From assembly GCA_036346275.1 (NCBI GenBank), contig CM070728.1:21662723-21726722 (forward strand): a stretch of 64,000 nt of DNA, given 5' to 3'. The position numbers were made by a program, and so were the translations under genes. This DNA is from Otatea glauca (taxonomy: Eukaryota; Streptophyta; Magnoliopsida; Poales; Poaceae). The notes beneath the pieces were generated by a model. It was not told the origin of the DNA. It did no database searches and was given only the letters and a program-made list of their open reading frames with translations. Positions 12,201 to 22,789 of this stretch are shown here, piece by piece (the stretch's first letter is position 1; each line of letters starts with the position of its first letter).

Positions 12201-12381
12201 ACATGGAAATTTGAAAACTCAAATTAGAGCACTCGTTTCTATCTTGCAGAATACCGTTATCCCCCAGAAGAGTGTAGACAGCACTGCACTCAACAAGATA
12301 CGAGACCACTTATGCCAGTGGTACTGGATAGAATGCTTGTCGGAGGACGGACGGTTTAGAGATCCCAAAAGCTCCTACTAG
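9223..12381 (+). pseudogene. CACTA second gene: Transposase_24 + coiled coil + Ulp1-type protease, disrupted
   Basis: The start MSQLESIGSS at 9223 follows a splice-acceptor-like TAG. A Transposase_24 (Ptta/En/Spm) block lies about 9660-9870 with YPLVTTDVWEEFTRIKSTPEA. A charged coiled coil (10270-10400) has repeated EEMRVQMMAREEEMR heptads. The C-terminus is a C48 (Ulp1-like) cysteine protease: NHWVLLV with the catalytic His near 11728, FNSLD with the Asp near 11790, and HCGLYVMQHM with the Cys near 12110. The gene ends IECLSEDGRFRDPKSSY at 12381. Canonical splice signals suggest several exons, for example acceptors before 12095 and 12250 and donors after 11998 and 12171. In-frame stops (such as the one at 9526) and shifts make it a pseudogene. 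A TNPA-like end-binding role is inferred. Confidence 0.75.
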
Positions 12382-12589
12382 ACCAGATGTGAACAAATAT
12401 TACATATCCGAATGCGATTGCATGTGTACTTATGGTTAAGCATGTTTACGTTCTATTTTGTTAACGAATGTGATATGTGTTTGTTGTAACAAAGTGTTCA
12501 TGTTCTTTGAATGTGATATGTTGTCTGTAATTTCTGTGTGAATGTGATATGTGCATATTGTGTGGAATATGTGTTGATTAGAATGTGAT

Positions 12590-13200
12590 AGCACACCACA
12601 CCCTTCATCTCTGTCGGTTCTCACAAGAAAATGATAGAGATGTGGCGGTCATCTCTATCGGTTCTTTGAAAGAAGCGATAGGATAATGAACTCATCTCTA
12701 TCGGTTCTTTATAAGAAGTGATAGAGATGAGGATATTCATCTCTATCGGTTCTTTCAAAGAAGTGATAGAGATGATTATATTATCTCTATCGGTTCTTTT
12801 TAAGAAGCGATAGAGATGATCTGATCATCTCTATCGGTTCTTTATAAGAAGCGATAGAGATGATGATATTATCTCTATCGGTTCTTTGAAAAAGCGATAG
12901 AGATGGTATGATCATCTCTATCGGTTTTTATAAGAAGTGATAGAGATGATGATCTTATCTCTATCGGTTCTTTGTAAGAAGCGATAGAGATGATAGCTCA
13001 TCTCTATCGCTTCTTACAAAGAACCGATAGAGATAATATCATCATCTCTATCGCTTCTTATAAAGAACCGATAGAGATGAATGTATCATCTCTATCGGTC
13101 AAGAATCGACTGTAATAATGCCCGCCTCATCTCTGTCTCGTGACTTTGTGTCACCACCAGAACCGACTGTGATGACCAAAAAGAACCGATTGTGATGTAT
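12590..13200. repeat. Right subterminal palindromic repeats of the large CACTA
   Basis: About ten palindromes of the form CATCTCTATCGGTTCTTT, spacer, then its complement ending GATAGAGATG. They finish with GACTGTGATG and CCGATTGTGATG close to the terminus. The core CTCTATCGG differs by one base from the left arm's CACTATCGG. The smaller CACTA has the same right-arm motif at 24495-24760. Confidence 0.88.
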
Positions 13201-13217
13201 ATTTGTGTAGTAGTGTT

Positions 13218-13375
13218 TGTTGAAAGTAGAGTAGAGATTGAACTCAAGAATAAGATATCACTTTTCATTACACATGTGATACATATTTATACAAGCTAAT
13301 GGGTGAAAGTTGATGGTGTCTAAAAGACACCCATTCTAAAAATTGGAAGTTAATTGTCCACTTCACTCCTTAACA
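13218..13375 (-). repeat. 3' LTR of the Copia element
   Basis: 158 bp, starting TGTTGAAAGTAGAG and ending TCCTTAACA on the plus strand. It matches 19468-19642 with scattered differences, and is 17 bp shorter, mainly for lack of a segment around AGACACCTATCCACAAA. Confidence 0.9.
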
Positions 13376-13386
13376 CTCCCCTTTGG
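13376..13386 (-). promoter_or_regulatory. Copia polypurine tract
   Basis: On the minus strand the sequence immediately before the 3' LTR is AAAGGGGAG, a purine run of the kind used to prime plus-strand DNA synthesis. Confidence 0.75.
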
Positions 13387-13628
13387 ACGAATAATACAAT
13401 CTTCATGTGTTTCGATAAACTCCTCCAAAAACCCTGTGGAAAAATATGAGAAATTCGTTCTCATAATTAAACTTTATGGCGTAAGTTCGCATTTAATGTT
13501 GCCTCATTAAAAACCTTCTATGAGAAACCATTTATATAAAACTCATAAAAGAAAAGACTACAACATGTTTTAGTTCAAGGGTTAACTCTTGAATCTTGCA
13601 ACTCTCGAAGCCGTCTCATACTGATCCC

Positions 13629-14260
13629 CTAGACACATCTTTGAAACGAGGACGTCAATAAAGACTTAGTGAATAAATCGGCTAGATTTTCACATGACTT
13701 CGTTTGTAAGACATTTATCTCACCACTCTTTTGAAGTTCGTGAGGATAAAATAGCTTAGGAGCAATATGTTTTGTTATATTACTCTTTATATAGCCTATT
13801 TGCATCTGAGCAACACAGGTAGCATAATCTTCATAGATAATGGTAGGAGATTCCAATGGATTAATACCACATGACCTTTGTATGTGGTTAATCATTCTGC
13901 AAAGCCATACACATTCACGTGATGCTTCATATAAAGCAACTATTTCATAATGATTAGTGAAAGTCTATTTACAAGACTTCCATGAAATAGTCGTACCACC
14001 ATAAAGGAAAATAAATCCAGTTTGTGACTTGGCATTGTGAGGATCAAACAGATAGCCAGCATATATGTATCCAATTAAAGTCATATATTGATTTCTTTGA
14101 AACATCAAACCAAGATCTTTTGTACCATTAAGGTACCTGAGGACTTGTTTAACACTAGCCAAATGCCTTTTTGTTGGTGATGCGCTGTATCTAGCCAATA
14201 GATTGACTGCAAATGCAATGTCAGACCTGGTGCAATTTGCAAGATACATTAGTGCTCCGA
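13629..14260 (-). pseudogene. Copia RNase H domain with end of RT
   Basis: The minus-strand frame 13965-14249 reads MYLANCTRSDIAFAVNLLARY and RHLASVKQVLRYLNGTKDLG, the conserved connection between Copia RT and RNase H. The frame 13629-13895 continues with KHIAPKLFYPHELQKSGEI and ENLADLFTKSL, the Copia RNase H C-terminus that includes the LADLFTK signature. A stop near 13965 and a frame change separate the two parts. Confidence 0.88.
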
Positions 14261-14285
14261 TGGCACTAAGATATGGAACTTCCGG

Positions 14286-15080
14286 TCACAATATCTCTTC
14301 ATTCTCTTCCCTAGGTCTGAATGGGTCTTTGTCCACATCAAGGGATCTCACGATCATAGGTGTTTTTGTTGGATACGATTTATCCATATTGAATTTCTCC
14401 AATATCTTCTGGATATATGCATACTGGTGCATAAATATCCCTTCAGGAACATATTCAAGCTGTAAGCCTAAGAAAAATTTGATCTTACCCAAATCTTTCA
14501 TCTCAAACTTCGTCACAAGATGGTTACTTGCCTCTTATATGTCTCTTGTGGTTCCGATGATATTTAAATCATCAACATATACTGAGATGATATAGAATCC
14601 ACTTTGGGATTTCTTTATAAACACACATGGACAATCATCATTATTGGAGTATCCTTTCTTCAAAAGAAACTCACTTAGTCGGTTGTACCACATCCTTCCC
14701 GACTGCTTTAATCCATATAGTGACTTTTTCAACTTGATGCTATACATGTTGCGATTTGCATTAGGATTCGGAATTTTAACCCCTTGAGGGACTTTCATGT
14801 AAATATCCGAATATAATGACCCATACAAATATGTGGTCACTATATCCATTAACTGAATTGATATTTTCATATTAACTGCCAGAGATATTAGATATCGAAA
14901 TGTTATTTCACTCATAACGGGAGAGTATGTCTCATCATAATCGATGCCAGGGCCTCTACGTGAACCCTTAGGCTACAAGCCATGCTTTGTATCTCACCAC
15001 TTTATTGTTTTCATTCCTTTACAAAACGAAAACCCATTTGTTTCCCACAGGAAACACTTTAGGAGGAGTTGGTGTTACTG
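14286..15080 (-). pseudogene. Copia reverse transcriptase domain
   Basis: The minus-strand frames show GIDYDETYSPVMSEITFRYL (14880-14945) and then LYGLKQSGRMWYNRL. The catalytic loop is YVDDLNIIG near 14565 and DLGKIKFFLGLQ near 14480. These are hallmark Copia RT motifs with the YVDD active site intact. A stop just after TTRDI (14535) and frame breaks upstream disrupt it. Confidence 0.9.
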
Positions 15081-15750
15081 GACCAAATACCACCCTTCTA
15101 TTAAGCGAGAGCAATTCTGCTTCAATTGCTTCCTTCCATTGACCCAATCTGAGCGCTTCATGCACTCTGCCATAGTCTTTGGTTCTAGATCCAGTTGAAG
15201 GCTCTCAGCAATCTTTGAGGCAAAATGTATGTCGACAATTGTAGTATCTCTTTTATATAATTCTCCCGAATTGACATAATTCGTGGAAATTTCTTCATTT
15301 ACATCCTCTAACTCCTTGTGATTTCCCATAACAACGGAGTCTAGGGGTTCCGATGTCCCAACATCTAAATTTGTGCGTACTTTCATGCCGAGTTTACCAT
15401 TCCTTCAATGGTTCTCAACCTCATGTTGAGTTTCTTTTACTGATTCAAGTACTGTACCTTTATCTTTAGAAGAATTATGTTTTTGTAGACGTCTCCGCGG
15501 AACAAGTCCTTTTTATCCGAAATTATCCCCCTCTTCTTCTCATTAGGGGCAAGAGTAGCTTTCTAAGATACCCCCATTCTTTTGGTACATTGACTGCGGG
15601 TATATATGATTTTGTAACACCCTTGTAATCAGTAAATGCATCTGGCAGATTATTTGCAATTTGTTGCAAATTTATTATTCTCTGAACCTCCAGTTCAGAT
15701 TCTTTAGTGCGTGGATCTAAGGACTGAATGCCAGTGGCATTCTAATCTAT
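15081..15750 (-). pseudogene. Copia integrase-RT linker
   Basis: A variable region of the polyprotein. The minus-strand frame 15075-15386 (SELYKRDTTIVDIHFASKI, LEPKTMAECMKRSDW) is the segment that usually precedes the RT. The rest up to 15750 is frameshifted and shows no motif I can name. Confidence 0.6.
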
Positions 15751-16860
15751 TTATCGGCATTCTTTGTGGTACTTATCTCCCCCTAATGCTAGGAAATTGT
15801 CCTCATCAAAAATACAATCGGCGTACCGAGCTGTAAACAGATCCCCTGTTAATGGCTCAAAGTATTTTATTTTTAACGGAGAATTATACCCCACATAGAT
15901 CCCCAACTTCCTGTGAGGACCTATTGATGTACGTTGTGGTGATGAAATCGGTACGTATACTGCACAACAGAGTTTTCGCAGATGGGAAATACTTGGTTCA
16001 TTTTCACATACTAACTGCAACTAGGAGACCATATGATATGCAGTTGGTTTTATTTAGATTAGTTCTGAGGCGTACAAGACCGCATGACCCCAACAACTTG
16101 TTGGCAACCTACAATTTTGTAAAAGAGGTCTAGCAATCAGTTTGACCCTCTTTATCAAAGATTCTGCTAGGCCATTTTGTGTATGGACATATGGCACAAA
16201 ATGCTCTACATTAATACCCAAAGCCATACAATAGTCATTAAATGCCCTTGAGGAGAACTCAGCGGCATTATCCAATCTAATGGATTTGATCCTGTTTTAA
16301 GGAAAATTGGCTCTTAACTTAATTATTTGGGCCATTAATCTAGCAAAGGCATAGTTTTGTGTGCTTAATAAACACACGTGGGACCATCTTGTAGAAGCAT
16401 CTATTAAAACTATAAAGTATCTAAACGGCCCACTTAAGGGTTGAATAGGTCCATAGATATCGCCCTGAATTCTGTTCAAAAAATTTAGCGACTCATTTTT
16501 TACTTTGAGGTATGATAGCCTCAAAATTAATTTCCCTTTTGCACAAGTAGTGCACATGAAATCCTTTGATTTCGGAAAATTTGAAATTTTAATATTATGG
16601 CCAATAGAACAGTTTACAAATTTTCTCATCATCCCCATACCAGGATGACCTAGGCGATCATGCCAAATCTTGAATTTGTCAAGATTTTGAAATTTTGTTT
16701 TGAACGCAACATGTGGTTCAGGTTTGATGTACGTGTAGTACAATCTGGATGAATATAAAGGAAGTTTTTCAACCACTTGTTTTCTATATTCATCAACTTT
16801 AGTGATGAGAATATATTCGTTGTCTCCCTCACTAGTAGTTTCCACATGAAAACCATTAAG
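15751..16860 (-). pseudogene. Copia integrase
   Basis: On the minus strand, a GAG-pre-integrase zinc-binding segment lies at about 16540-16680 (WHDRLGHPGMGMMRKF, then FMCTTCAKGK). It is followed by the core with IQGDIYGPIQPLSGPFRYF near 16450 and DNAAEFSSRAFNDYC at 16230-16275. A later stretch has SPQRTSIGPHRKLGIYVGYN near 15910. Stops around 16298 and 16050 split it. The integrase would insert the retrotransposon cDNA. Confidence 0.9.
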
Positions 16861-17110
16861 GCGGATATCTTTAAAACTTAGTAGGGTACGATTTGACTAA
16901 GAATACAATAGAGCATCTTCAATCGTCAATTGTGTACCCATAGGGAGAACTATGATGGCTCTTCTAGTGCCAACAATAAGATTATTGTTTCTAACAATAG
17001 TCATTATATTTTCACTTTTCTTCATTAAAGTCTGAAAATATTTTGTTTCCCTTAATATTGTATTTGTGGTACCACTGTCAATAAGACAGATTTAGTCCTC
17101 CATTGGATTG
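16861..17110 (-). pseudogene. Copia aspartic protease remnant
   Basis: Minus-strand reading near 17070 gives LIDSGTTNTILRETKYF, the DSG active-site motif of the Copia protease. A stop lies a few codons before it and another near 16900. Confidence 0.75.
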
Positions 17111-17159
17111 TGCCACCAAATTCTATAATAAAGAGTATGATTATTAACTCAAATATAGA

Positions 17160-17426
17160 ATAAGTACATCAATATACATATAGTGTATGTCTGCAAATAC
17201 AATATATGCTTATACAATACAATTACAATACCCATATTCCTACATAACTTAGTTAACTGAAAATATACAATAATATTATATAGAACAATTATGACTGACT
17301 ATTTACATAAGGGGATAACTAGGAAGTCACATGGTGTCTCCAAACTGATCTTGGGAAGCGTATTCAACCAACATATCATCCATTTTCATGAAGTCGTCTT
17401 CCTTCAGTTGGACCATCTAATGGTGC
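17160..17426 (-). other. Gag-protease spacer in the Copia element
   Basis: AT-rich sequence without motifs, between the end of the gag frame and the protease remnant. It probably represents decayed or inserted linker DNA. Confidence 0.35.
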
Positions 17427-18336
17427 TCAACATTCAGAGCAATATACTTTGATCCCATTTCTAGATCTTTGTCTGCTAGTGAAGTGAACTTCAACATTGT
17501 CCCCTTTAGGCCTCTTGCCTTTGTCCACAGATTGTTGATATAGCTCAATCAAATGTAGAGCAGTGCGACATTCTTTTGCATAATGTCCTTTGCAGCCACA
17601 TTTATGGCAAAGACCTGATTTTTCCTTTGCCTTTGAATTTTTGCATATCATTGGATTGCCACTTTCCCTTTTTCTTATGGAACCTCTTACGCCCATGGCT
17701 ACTGCTAGCCCCCTGAGTATTAGCATGTGCTTCAGGCACTGCCATTTCCCCCGTAGGGTGAGTATGATGATTTTTCATAAGAATTTCATCATGTTTCTCT
17801 TCTTGAAGCAGAGTATAAATCAACTCAGAGTACTTTGTATACATCTTTTGGCGATATTGCTGTTGAAGTATACGCATAAAAGGATGGAAAGTGCACAATG
17901 TTTTTTCTATTAGTTCGACATCACCAACTCCGTAGTCACAAAATTTCAGCTTGGAATTTATTTTATGTATTGCTGAATTATACGCTGCCACGAACTTGAA
18001 GTCCTGGAAACGTATAAGTAACCATTCTCATTGAGTTTCTGGTAACATGACCGACCTCTGTTGGTCATACCTCTCTTTTAAGGAGTTCCACAATTGAAGT
18101 GGATCTTTCTCCATCAAGTACTCAATTTTTAGGTCTGAGTGGAGGTGATGCCGAATAAAATGCAGGGCTGCATATTTTGAGGCTTGTGAAATTTGTGAGT
18201 CATTTTGTTGAGGTTCAGTGATGGTTGCACCAAAACCTCAACCCATCAAATTTATCTTTAGATCCATCGCACAAGTCAGATAATTACTACCATCCAAGGC
18301 CAGCTCTGCAAATTCCTTTTTGGAGATGTCTACCAT
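17427..18336 (-). pseudogene. Copia gag with zinc knuckle
   Basis: The start codon at 18336 (minus) gives MVDISKKEFAELALDG, a typical Copia gag opening. A central region includes LKFCDYGVGDVELIEKTL and MYTKYSELIYTLLQEEKHDE (17820-17960). A basic tract GRKRFHKKKGKWQ follows, then the nucleocapsid zinc knuckle CHKCGCKGHYAKEC near 17600 (CX2CX4HX4C, all four ligands present). Stops around 18235 and 18020 and a shift near 17660 break the frame. Confidence 0.88.
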
Positions 18337-19450
18337 GTCCTACAATTTGTTTCTCATGCAATTGTAATAAATTTACTTTTGTAAAGTAAAATTATGGCAT
18401 GAAATTGTTGTAAATCAGTACACTAGGGTCAATGTATAATAATTGCATTTTCCAAAAATTTAGGGACTAAAATGAAAATTTTAATTAACTACGACGGCTA
18501 AAATTTACGATTTTCCTAAGTTCAGAGGGCTAAATTGCAAATTTTATATAGCATGCTCATTTATTCGTAGTTTTACATTTTATCCAGGATCTTTTTGCAA
18601 ATTTGTCGGGACCCATAAATAGGCCGATCGGCCCATTTTTGCCCATTTATACCCGTCACTAGGGTTTCCAACCCTAGCACCATGGCCGTCGCTGCCTTGG
18701 GCGGTTGGGGTCGGCAGCTGCCTCCCAACATCGGTGAGAGGCTCGTCGGCCGCCGAGCTCTCGCCATCTACCTCCACCGCGGGATCCGGTCGCTTAGGGT
18801 GCGTTGGGGAGCACCGCTACTCCCTCGAGTGCGCCTGGCTCCTCCGCCGCCTTGGTGTCGGGAGCCGCCAACACACCGTCGTATGCCTCCTTGGGCGCGT
18901 TTGGTGGCGCCACCACCTCGTCTGGCATCGCCACTGCGCCAAGACGGGATCATGGGGGCACGACCGCAGCCGGGTGGCCAACGCCGTTTGGCGGAGGCCC
19001 TCTCTGGCCTTATCCCACACGCCGTCGTCGCGCCGGCCTCCGCATCGGCCTCGCCACGCGCCTCCTACGCGCGAACTAAGTTGGTTGCTACCACGTCTCG
19101 GTCGCACCTACCACGCTGTGGGGCACCTCGGCCCCTATAGCCTGCATTGTACCGAGGAGCACCATGGCCCCCTCGGTCACTGCGGCCAATGGTGGTCCGC
19201 CGACCATGCCACGATAAGGCCGAGCATGACCTCGTCGGCGTCGATCATATCGTGCACGCCAATGGCGACGTCCCAGCCGACGGTGTTGTAGAGGCAGGAT
19301 GCGAAGGATCGTCGTTTCCAAGTTCATGGTGGAAGTAATTGCGTTTGAGACATCATCGTTGTTCTGCACCATTGGACTTACCGTGTCCGAGATGTGGCCG
19401 GTGATCCTCCCGTCTGTTGCCGGTCTCTGTTTGCCCGTGCTCGTGGATTA
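18337..19450 (-). other. Long leader of the Copia element with GC-rich block
   Basis: About 1.1 kb lies between gag and the primer site, and 18640-19440 is sharply GC-rich compared with the rest of the element. On the plus strand it looks like a plant gene start: an AACCCTAG box, then GCACCATGG and a 152-codon frame at 18682-19140. On the minus strand a segment at 18800-18925 also reads as sensible protein (AMPDEVVAPPNAPKEAYDG). It could be an unusually long coding leader or a captured host fragment. I cannot decide which, and recognise neither product. Confidence 0.4.
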
Positions 19451-19467
19451 GAGCAGTGCTGATAACA
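19451..19467 (-). promoter_or_regulatory. Copia primer-binding site
   Basis: On the minus strand, directly after the 5' LTR, the sequence is TGTTATCAGCACTGCTC. It resembles the TGGTATCAGAGC-type site complementary to initiator methionine tRNA used by most plant Copia elements. Confidence 0.65.
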
Positions 19468-19642
19468 TGTTGAAAGTAGAGTAGAGATTAAACTCAAGAA
19501 TGAGAGATCACTTTTCATTGCACATATGATACATATTTATACAAGCTAATGAGTGGAAGTTAATGGTATCTAGAAGACACCTATCCACAAAAGACACTCG
19601 TTCTAAGAGTTGAAAGTTAATTACCCACTTAACTCCTTAACA
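19468..19642 (-). repeat. 5' LTR of the Copia element
   Basis: 175 bp, TGTTGAAAGTAGAG to CTCCTTAACA on the plus strand. It matches the LTR at 13218 with point differences and a 17-bp length difference, so the insertion is not very recent. Confidence 0.9.
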
Positions 19643-21706
19643 GAGTTTAACACTGAGCTAGAAGGCCGTCAGAGCTAGCTAGTCCTCCCCATAGGTGACT
19701 TCATTTACCCTAATATAGTACACCACCACCTGTGACTGATCAAGCTAGAGCTATCCAGAAATCCATGGCACCTACCTGTTGTGACTCAAGCAAGCTAGAG
19801 CTCTCGAGAAATCCATTCCCCAGTACAGCTAACCCCACCTGAAAAACTCAAACCTACCCTGATGTATCAGGGACAGGAGATGCTAGCTTGTAACACAATA
19901 TAATTGAATGACATTTCGACTCAACCACAACAATAATACCTACCTTAATTTGGGGCTGAGTAGTCACATGCTAAAGGCGCTTCCAGCTACAATACCAGAC
20001 TGAAGTGCTCTGGACATCCGTTGACACCGGTCGGGCTTTCAGTTGCAAGATCAGAGCAAATAAAGCAACTGCACGCGTAATTGTAGTACTGAACATAATG
20101 CCAACCTATTTTATTTTTGGGGTCCCCATGGGGATCAAAAGCTGGACCAAGCTAGCAGCTAAGGTCTTCTCAATAGTTCGGTGATATGGACAGGACGAGG
20201 ATGCGAGCAAAACAAGCTAGGACCACGGCGACCATCTTGGTGCCTCAACCAGAGACATTGGATGAGAATTTCGGGTCCACGGTCACTTTTGCCGTGTGCA
20301 TCAGATTACATCATACAGAGGGGATCAGGATCAGCCTAGCAGGTTGGTTGTGGCAAAAATTTTTGCTATACTTGGTTGAACTGGACAGCGCGAAACCATT
20401 CGCTCGTCACATGACTTTTTGCTCAGCACAGCGATGTCGAGTCATGGAAAACAACACAAAACTAGCTGTGTACTCAGCCACAATTGCAGGCTTTCAGCGT
20501 CCTGCTTGAGTGATACCCTGGATATGTCCACGTCGTGCATGTCTGACGCACCGTCGGTGAACTTCCACAGGTTAGCGAGGGAGAAAACTCCCAGCGATCT
20601 TGAGCTTGATACGTAACTGCCTTCGTACATGTTGCCGCTTTTCACTACAACCACCATTTCGGACTTTTCTCTGAGGGGATCTATGACATGCTCAGCAGAG
20701 GTGGAAGTAGGCACGCAAAGTGGTGGTCTCGTCATTGAAAGAAGAGACGCATGTAGCTGAGAAAGGAAACTAAAGGTGTTTAGAATCGCAGGAGAATACT
20801 GGAATATCAATTATGATGGCATTGAAATGGGAGTACGTCTGCAATTTCGTTACAGCATGCACAAAATTTGACAATGGCGGAAAGTACGTCGAGTCACCTA
20901 TTGGCCACTTGCAGGTAACAACGGTTGCAGCAAAGGTTAAGATCAGCCTATGATTGGTCACGGACCAGACAATTTCCAGTTAAATAACACTTGGCCACAA
21001 GTTTTGATGGTTTTGTTTTTATATAAATGTATTTGCTTGCAATACGAACCTTGGCCAAAATCACTAAAATTTGTTAAGAATTCAGACTGACTTGGCACAA
21101 AATCTAAACTGGCCGGTTTATCAAATACTGGTCCCAGCTGCTAAAACCAGTGCCTGTTTTTGTGTCTGTTTAAACTTTTTTAACGCCATTGGCATTGTAA
21201 CAACCTTTGGCTACCATTTCAATATAATGGTCATAAGGTAGAGAACTCTCTACCATTTTATGTCCAAAAAAAAAAAACCAATGCCAACCATTCCAATATC
21301 TTTCGTACATGCTACATCCATCCCAATAGCTCTCATACAAGGGTTGATGCTACAAATGCTGATACCAACTGAACAAGACAGCATACCTTGGTACAATCGT
21401 GGCCGTGAACAATTCCAACGCAACTTCCCCAATCATCCACAAGAGGAACCGCAGTCTTTGAAGAATCGCATCACAACCTTCTCCAAGATTAAGTCAGCAA
21501 GTAATTGTCGGATTTCTTCAAACAGAATCATATACTTCGTGACAGGATCATTCAAGATAATCTACGATGTCAATAGACAAAACATCTGATATAGCCAAGC
21601 AGAGTGAAGAAAGGGATATAAAATATGAACTTGACAACACAACCTGTGGAAATACATGGGGTCTAAGAAGAGAGTTGGTGAATGGAGATATGGTTTCAAC
21701 TTTAAC
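19643..21706. other. Unassigned region between Copia and the small CACTA
   Basis: Mostly non-coding. Two stretches look faintly coding. One is a minus-strand frame at 20442-20810 (SLGVFSLANLWKFTDGASD). The other is a plus-strand piece at about 20825-20924 (WEYVCNFVTACTKFDNGG, ending at a GT donor). A sequence near 21200-21272 ends in an A-run after CTACCATTTTATGTCC. I recognise no family and would treat it as possible gene debris. Confidence 0.35.
20442..20810 (-). CDS. Hypothetical protein fragment, 122 codons
   Basis: An open frame with balanced, non-repetitive composition (SEMVVVVKSGNMYEGSYVSSS, then VDISRVSLKQDAESLQLWL). I see no motif, signal peptide or membrane segment, and do not recognise the family. 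The start at 20810 is only the first ATG of the open frame. It may be an exon remnant of a host gene or chance. Confidence 0.25.
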   Translation of the reverse strand: MIFQYSPAILNTFSFLSQLHASLLSMTRPPLCVPTSTSAEHVIDPLREKSEMVVVVKSGNMYEGSYVSSSRSLGVFSLANLWKFTDGASDMHDVDISRVSLKQDAESLQLWLSTQLVLCCFP

Positions 21707-21724
21707 TGCCACTACTACAGAATG

Positions 21725-22250
21725 ATACAACACTATCGCTTCATTTGTGTCGCTTCCTAACTTTTGAAGGAAAAACCGATTATGATATGTATATGTAATT
21801 TGTAATTTTTGGAAATAGGGTCATCACAATCGGTTCTGAGCTAAAACCGATTGTGATGAGGGGTGTCATCACAATCGATTCTATCTCAAAACCGACACAG
21901 ATGAGGTGCCCATCATCACAATCGGTTCTTAACTATAACCGATTGTGATGACACCCCTTATCAGATGAGGGTGACCCTCATCACAATCGGTTCTTGCTCA
22001 GAACCGACACATATGAGGGGTTCCTCATATGTGTCGGTTCTGAGCAAGAACCGATTGTGATGAGGGGGTGTTATCACAATCGGTTCTAGCTATGAACCGA
22101 TTGTGATGAGGGGCACCCTCATCTGTGTCGGTTCTGAGTAAGAACCGATTGTCATAATACCACCTCATCACAATCGGTTCTATATCAAAACCGATTGTGA
22201 TGACACTGTATTATCACAATCGGTTTTGAGCAAGAACCGATTGTGATGAG
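21725..22250. repeat. Left subterminal palindromes of the small CACTA
   Basis: Alternating CATCACAATCGGTTCT and AGAACCGATTGTGATG palindromes, with GTGTCGGTTCTGAG variants. About nine motif pairs. Confidence 0.88.
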
Positions 22251-22639
22251 CCTCGCTAGGTTTTATTGTGTACTGTGAGTGTGATATGCTTTTGTTGTGA
22301 ATGTACATATATTTGGTAATGTTATGTGATATTGTGTTAGATATTGCTAATGTGGACTATCTGTGCTTAAAGAATTGACTGTTGATATTGTGTAATATCT
22401 CGTCTTTAAAAGAACAGACAGATCTGTGATATTATATGTAATATCTATTTTATATAATTTTTTTCAGAATCAAACTCTCACAAATGAGCATACTCTAAAA
22501 TATAGACTGGAAACAAGGATTACACAAGCTATAATGAAAAAAATTCAAACTAGCAACAAACAATCGACGAAAACAGGTATCAAAACTTCAGAGGCTGTTT
22601 TGAGGCCTTAAACGTCGTTTTTTGGGGTCGACACTTTTT

Positions 22640-22788
22640 CCAAATCCTCGCGAATAATTCTTTAAAACCGATAGAGATATATGCTTCATTTGTGTCGGTT
22701 TTTTGGTCAAAACCGATAGAGATATATACTCATTAGTGTCGGTTTTTCCTTTGACCCGATAGAGATAGCTCATTTCGCCATATATATC
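22640..22788 (+). promoter_or_regulatory. Internal palindromes and TATA box of the small CACTA
   Basis: Three AAAACCGATAGAGATATA/GTGTCGGTTTTT foldbacks immediately precede TATATATCCCGCG (TATA at 22781-22788) and the GC-rich exon. This reproduces in miniature the array-then-GC-block order of the large CACTA. Confidence 0.6.
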
Positions 22789-22789
22789 C

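Larger units (their letters stand above)
1..13215 (+). mobile_element. Large CACTA (En/Spm-like) transposon, 5' tip outside window
   Basis: The right end reads, on the reverse strand, CACTACTACACAAATATAC, a classic CACTA terminus, ending at 13215. The first bases of the window align with bases about 18 onward of the intact CACTA at 21710, so roughly 18 bp including the 5' tip lie just outside and the full element is about 13.2 kb. Inside, in order, are left subterminal palindromes, hairpin A, the tnp2 gene, an internal palindrome array, a GC-rich leader, hairpin B, the Transposase_24/Ulp1 gene and right subterminal palindromes. Both genes are on the plus strand and both are broken, so the copy looks non-autonomous now. 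A Copia element interrupts the right target-site duplication, which is inferred to be TTT. Confidence 0.9.
13218..19642 (-). mobile_element. Ty1/Copia LTR retrotransposon, minus strand, decayed
   Basis: Two similar short LTRs (13218-13375 and 19468-19642), each TGTTGA...TTAACA on the plus strand, bound a 6.4-kb element read on the minus strand. Order on that strand is 5' LTR, primer site, long GC-rich leader, gag, protease, integrase, reverse transcriptase, RNase H, polypurine tract and 3' LTR. The integrase-before-RT order is diagnostic of Copia. Target duplications are GTGTT (13213-13217) and GAGTT (19643-19647), one mismatch. The left copy includes the last three bases of the large CACTA. 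Every coding domain has stops or frame changes. Confidence 0.93.

Noticed and set aside
1..13200. Regular palindromic repeats resembling a CRISPR array
   Set aside because: Repeats are diverged, spacers are not unique protospacer-like units, and their positions at CACTA ends explain them.
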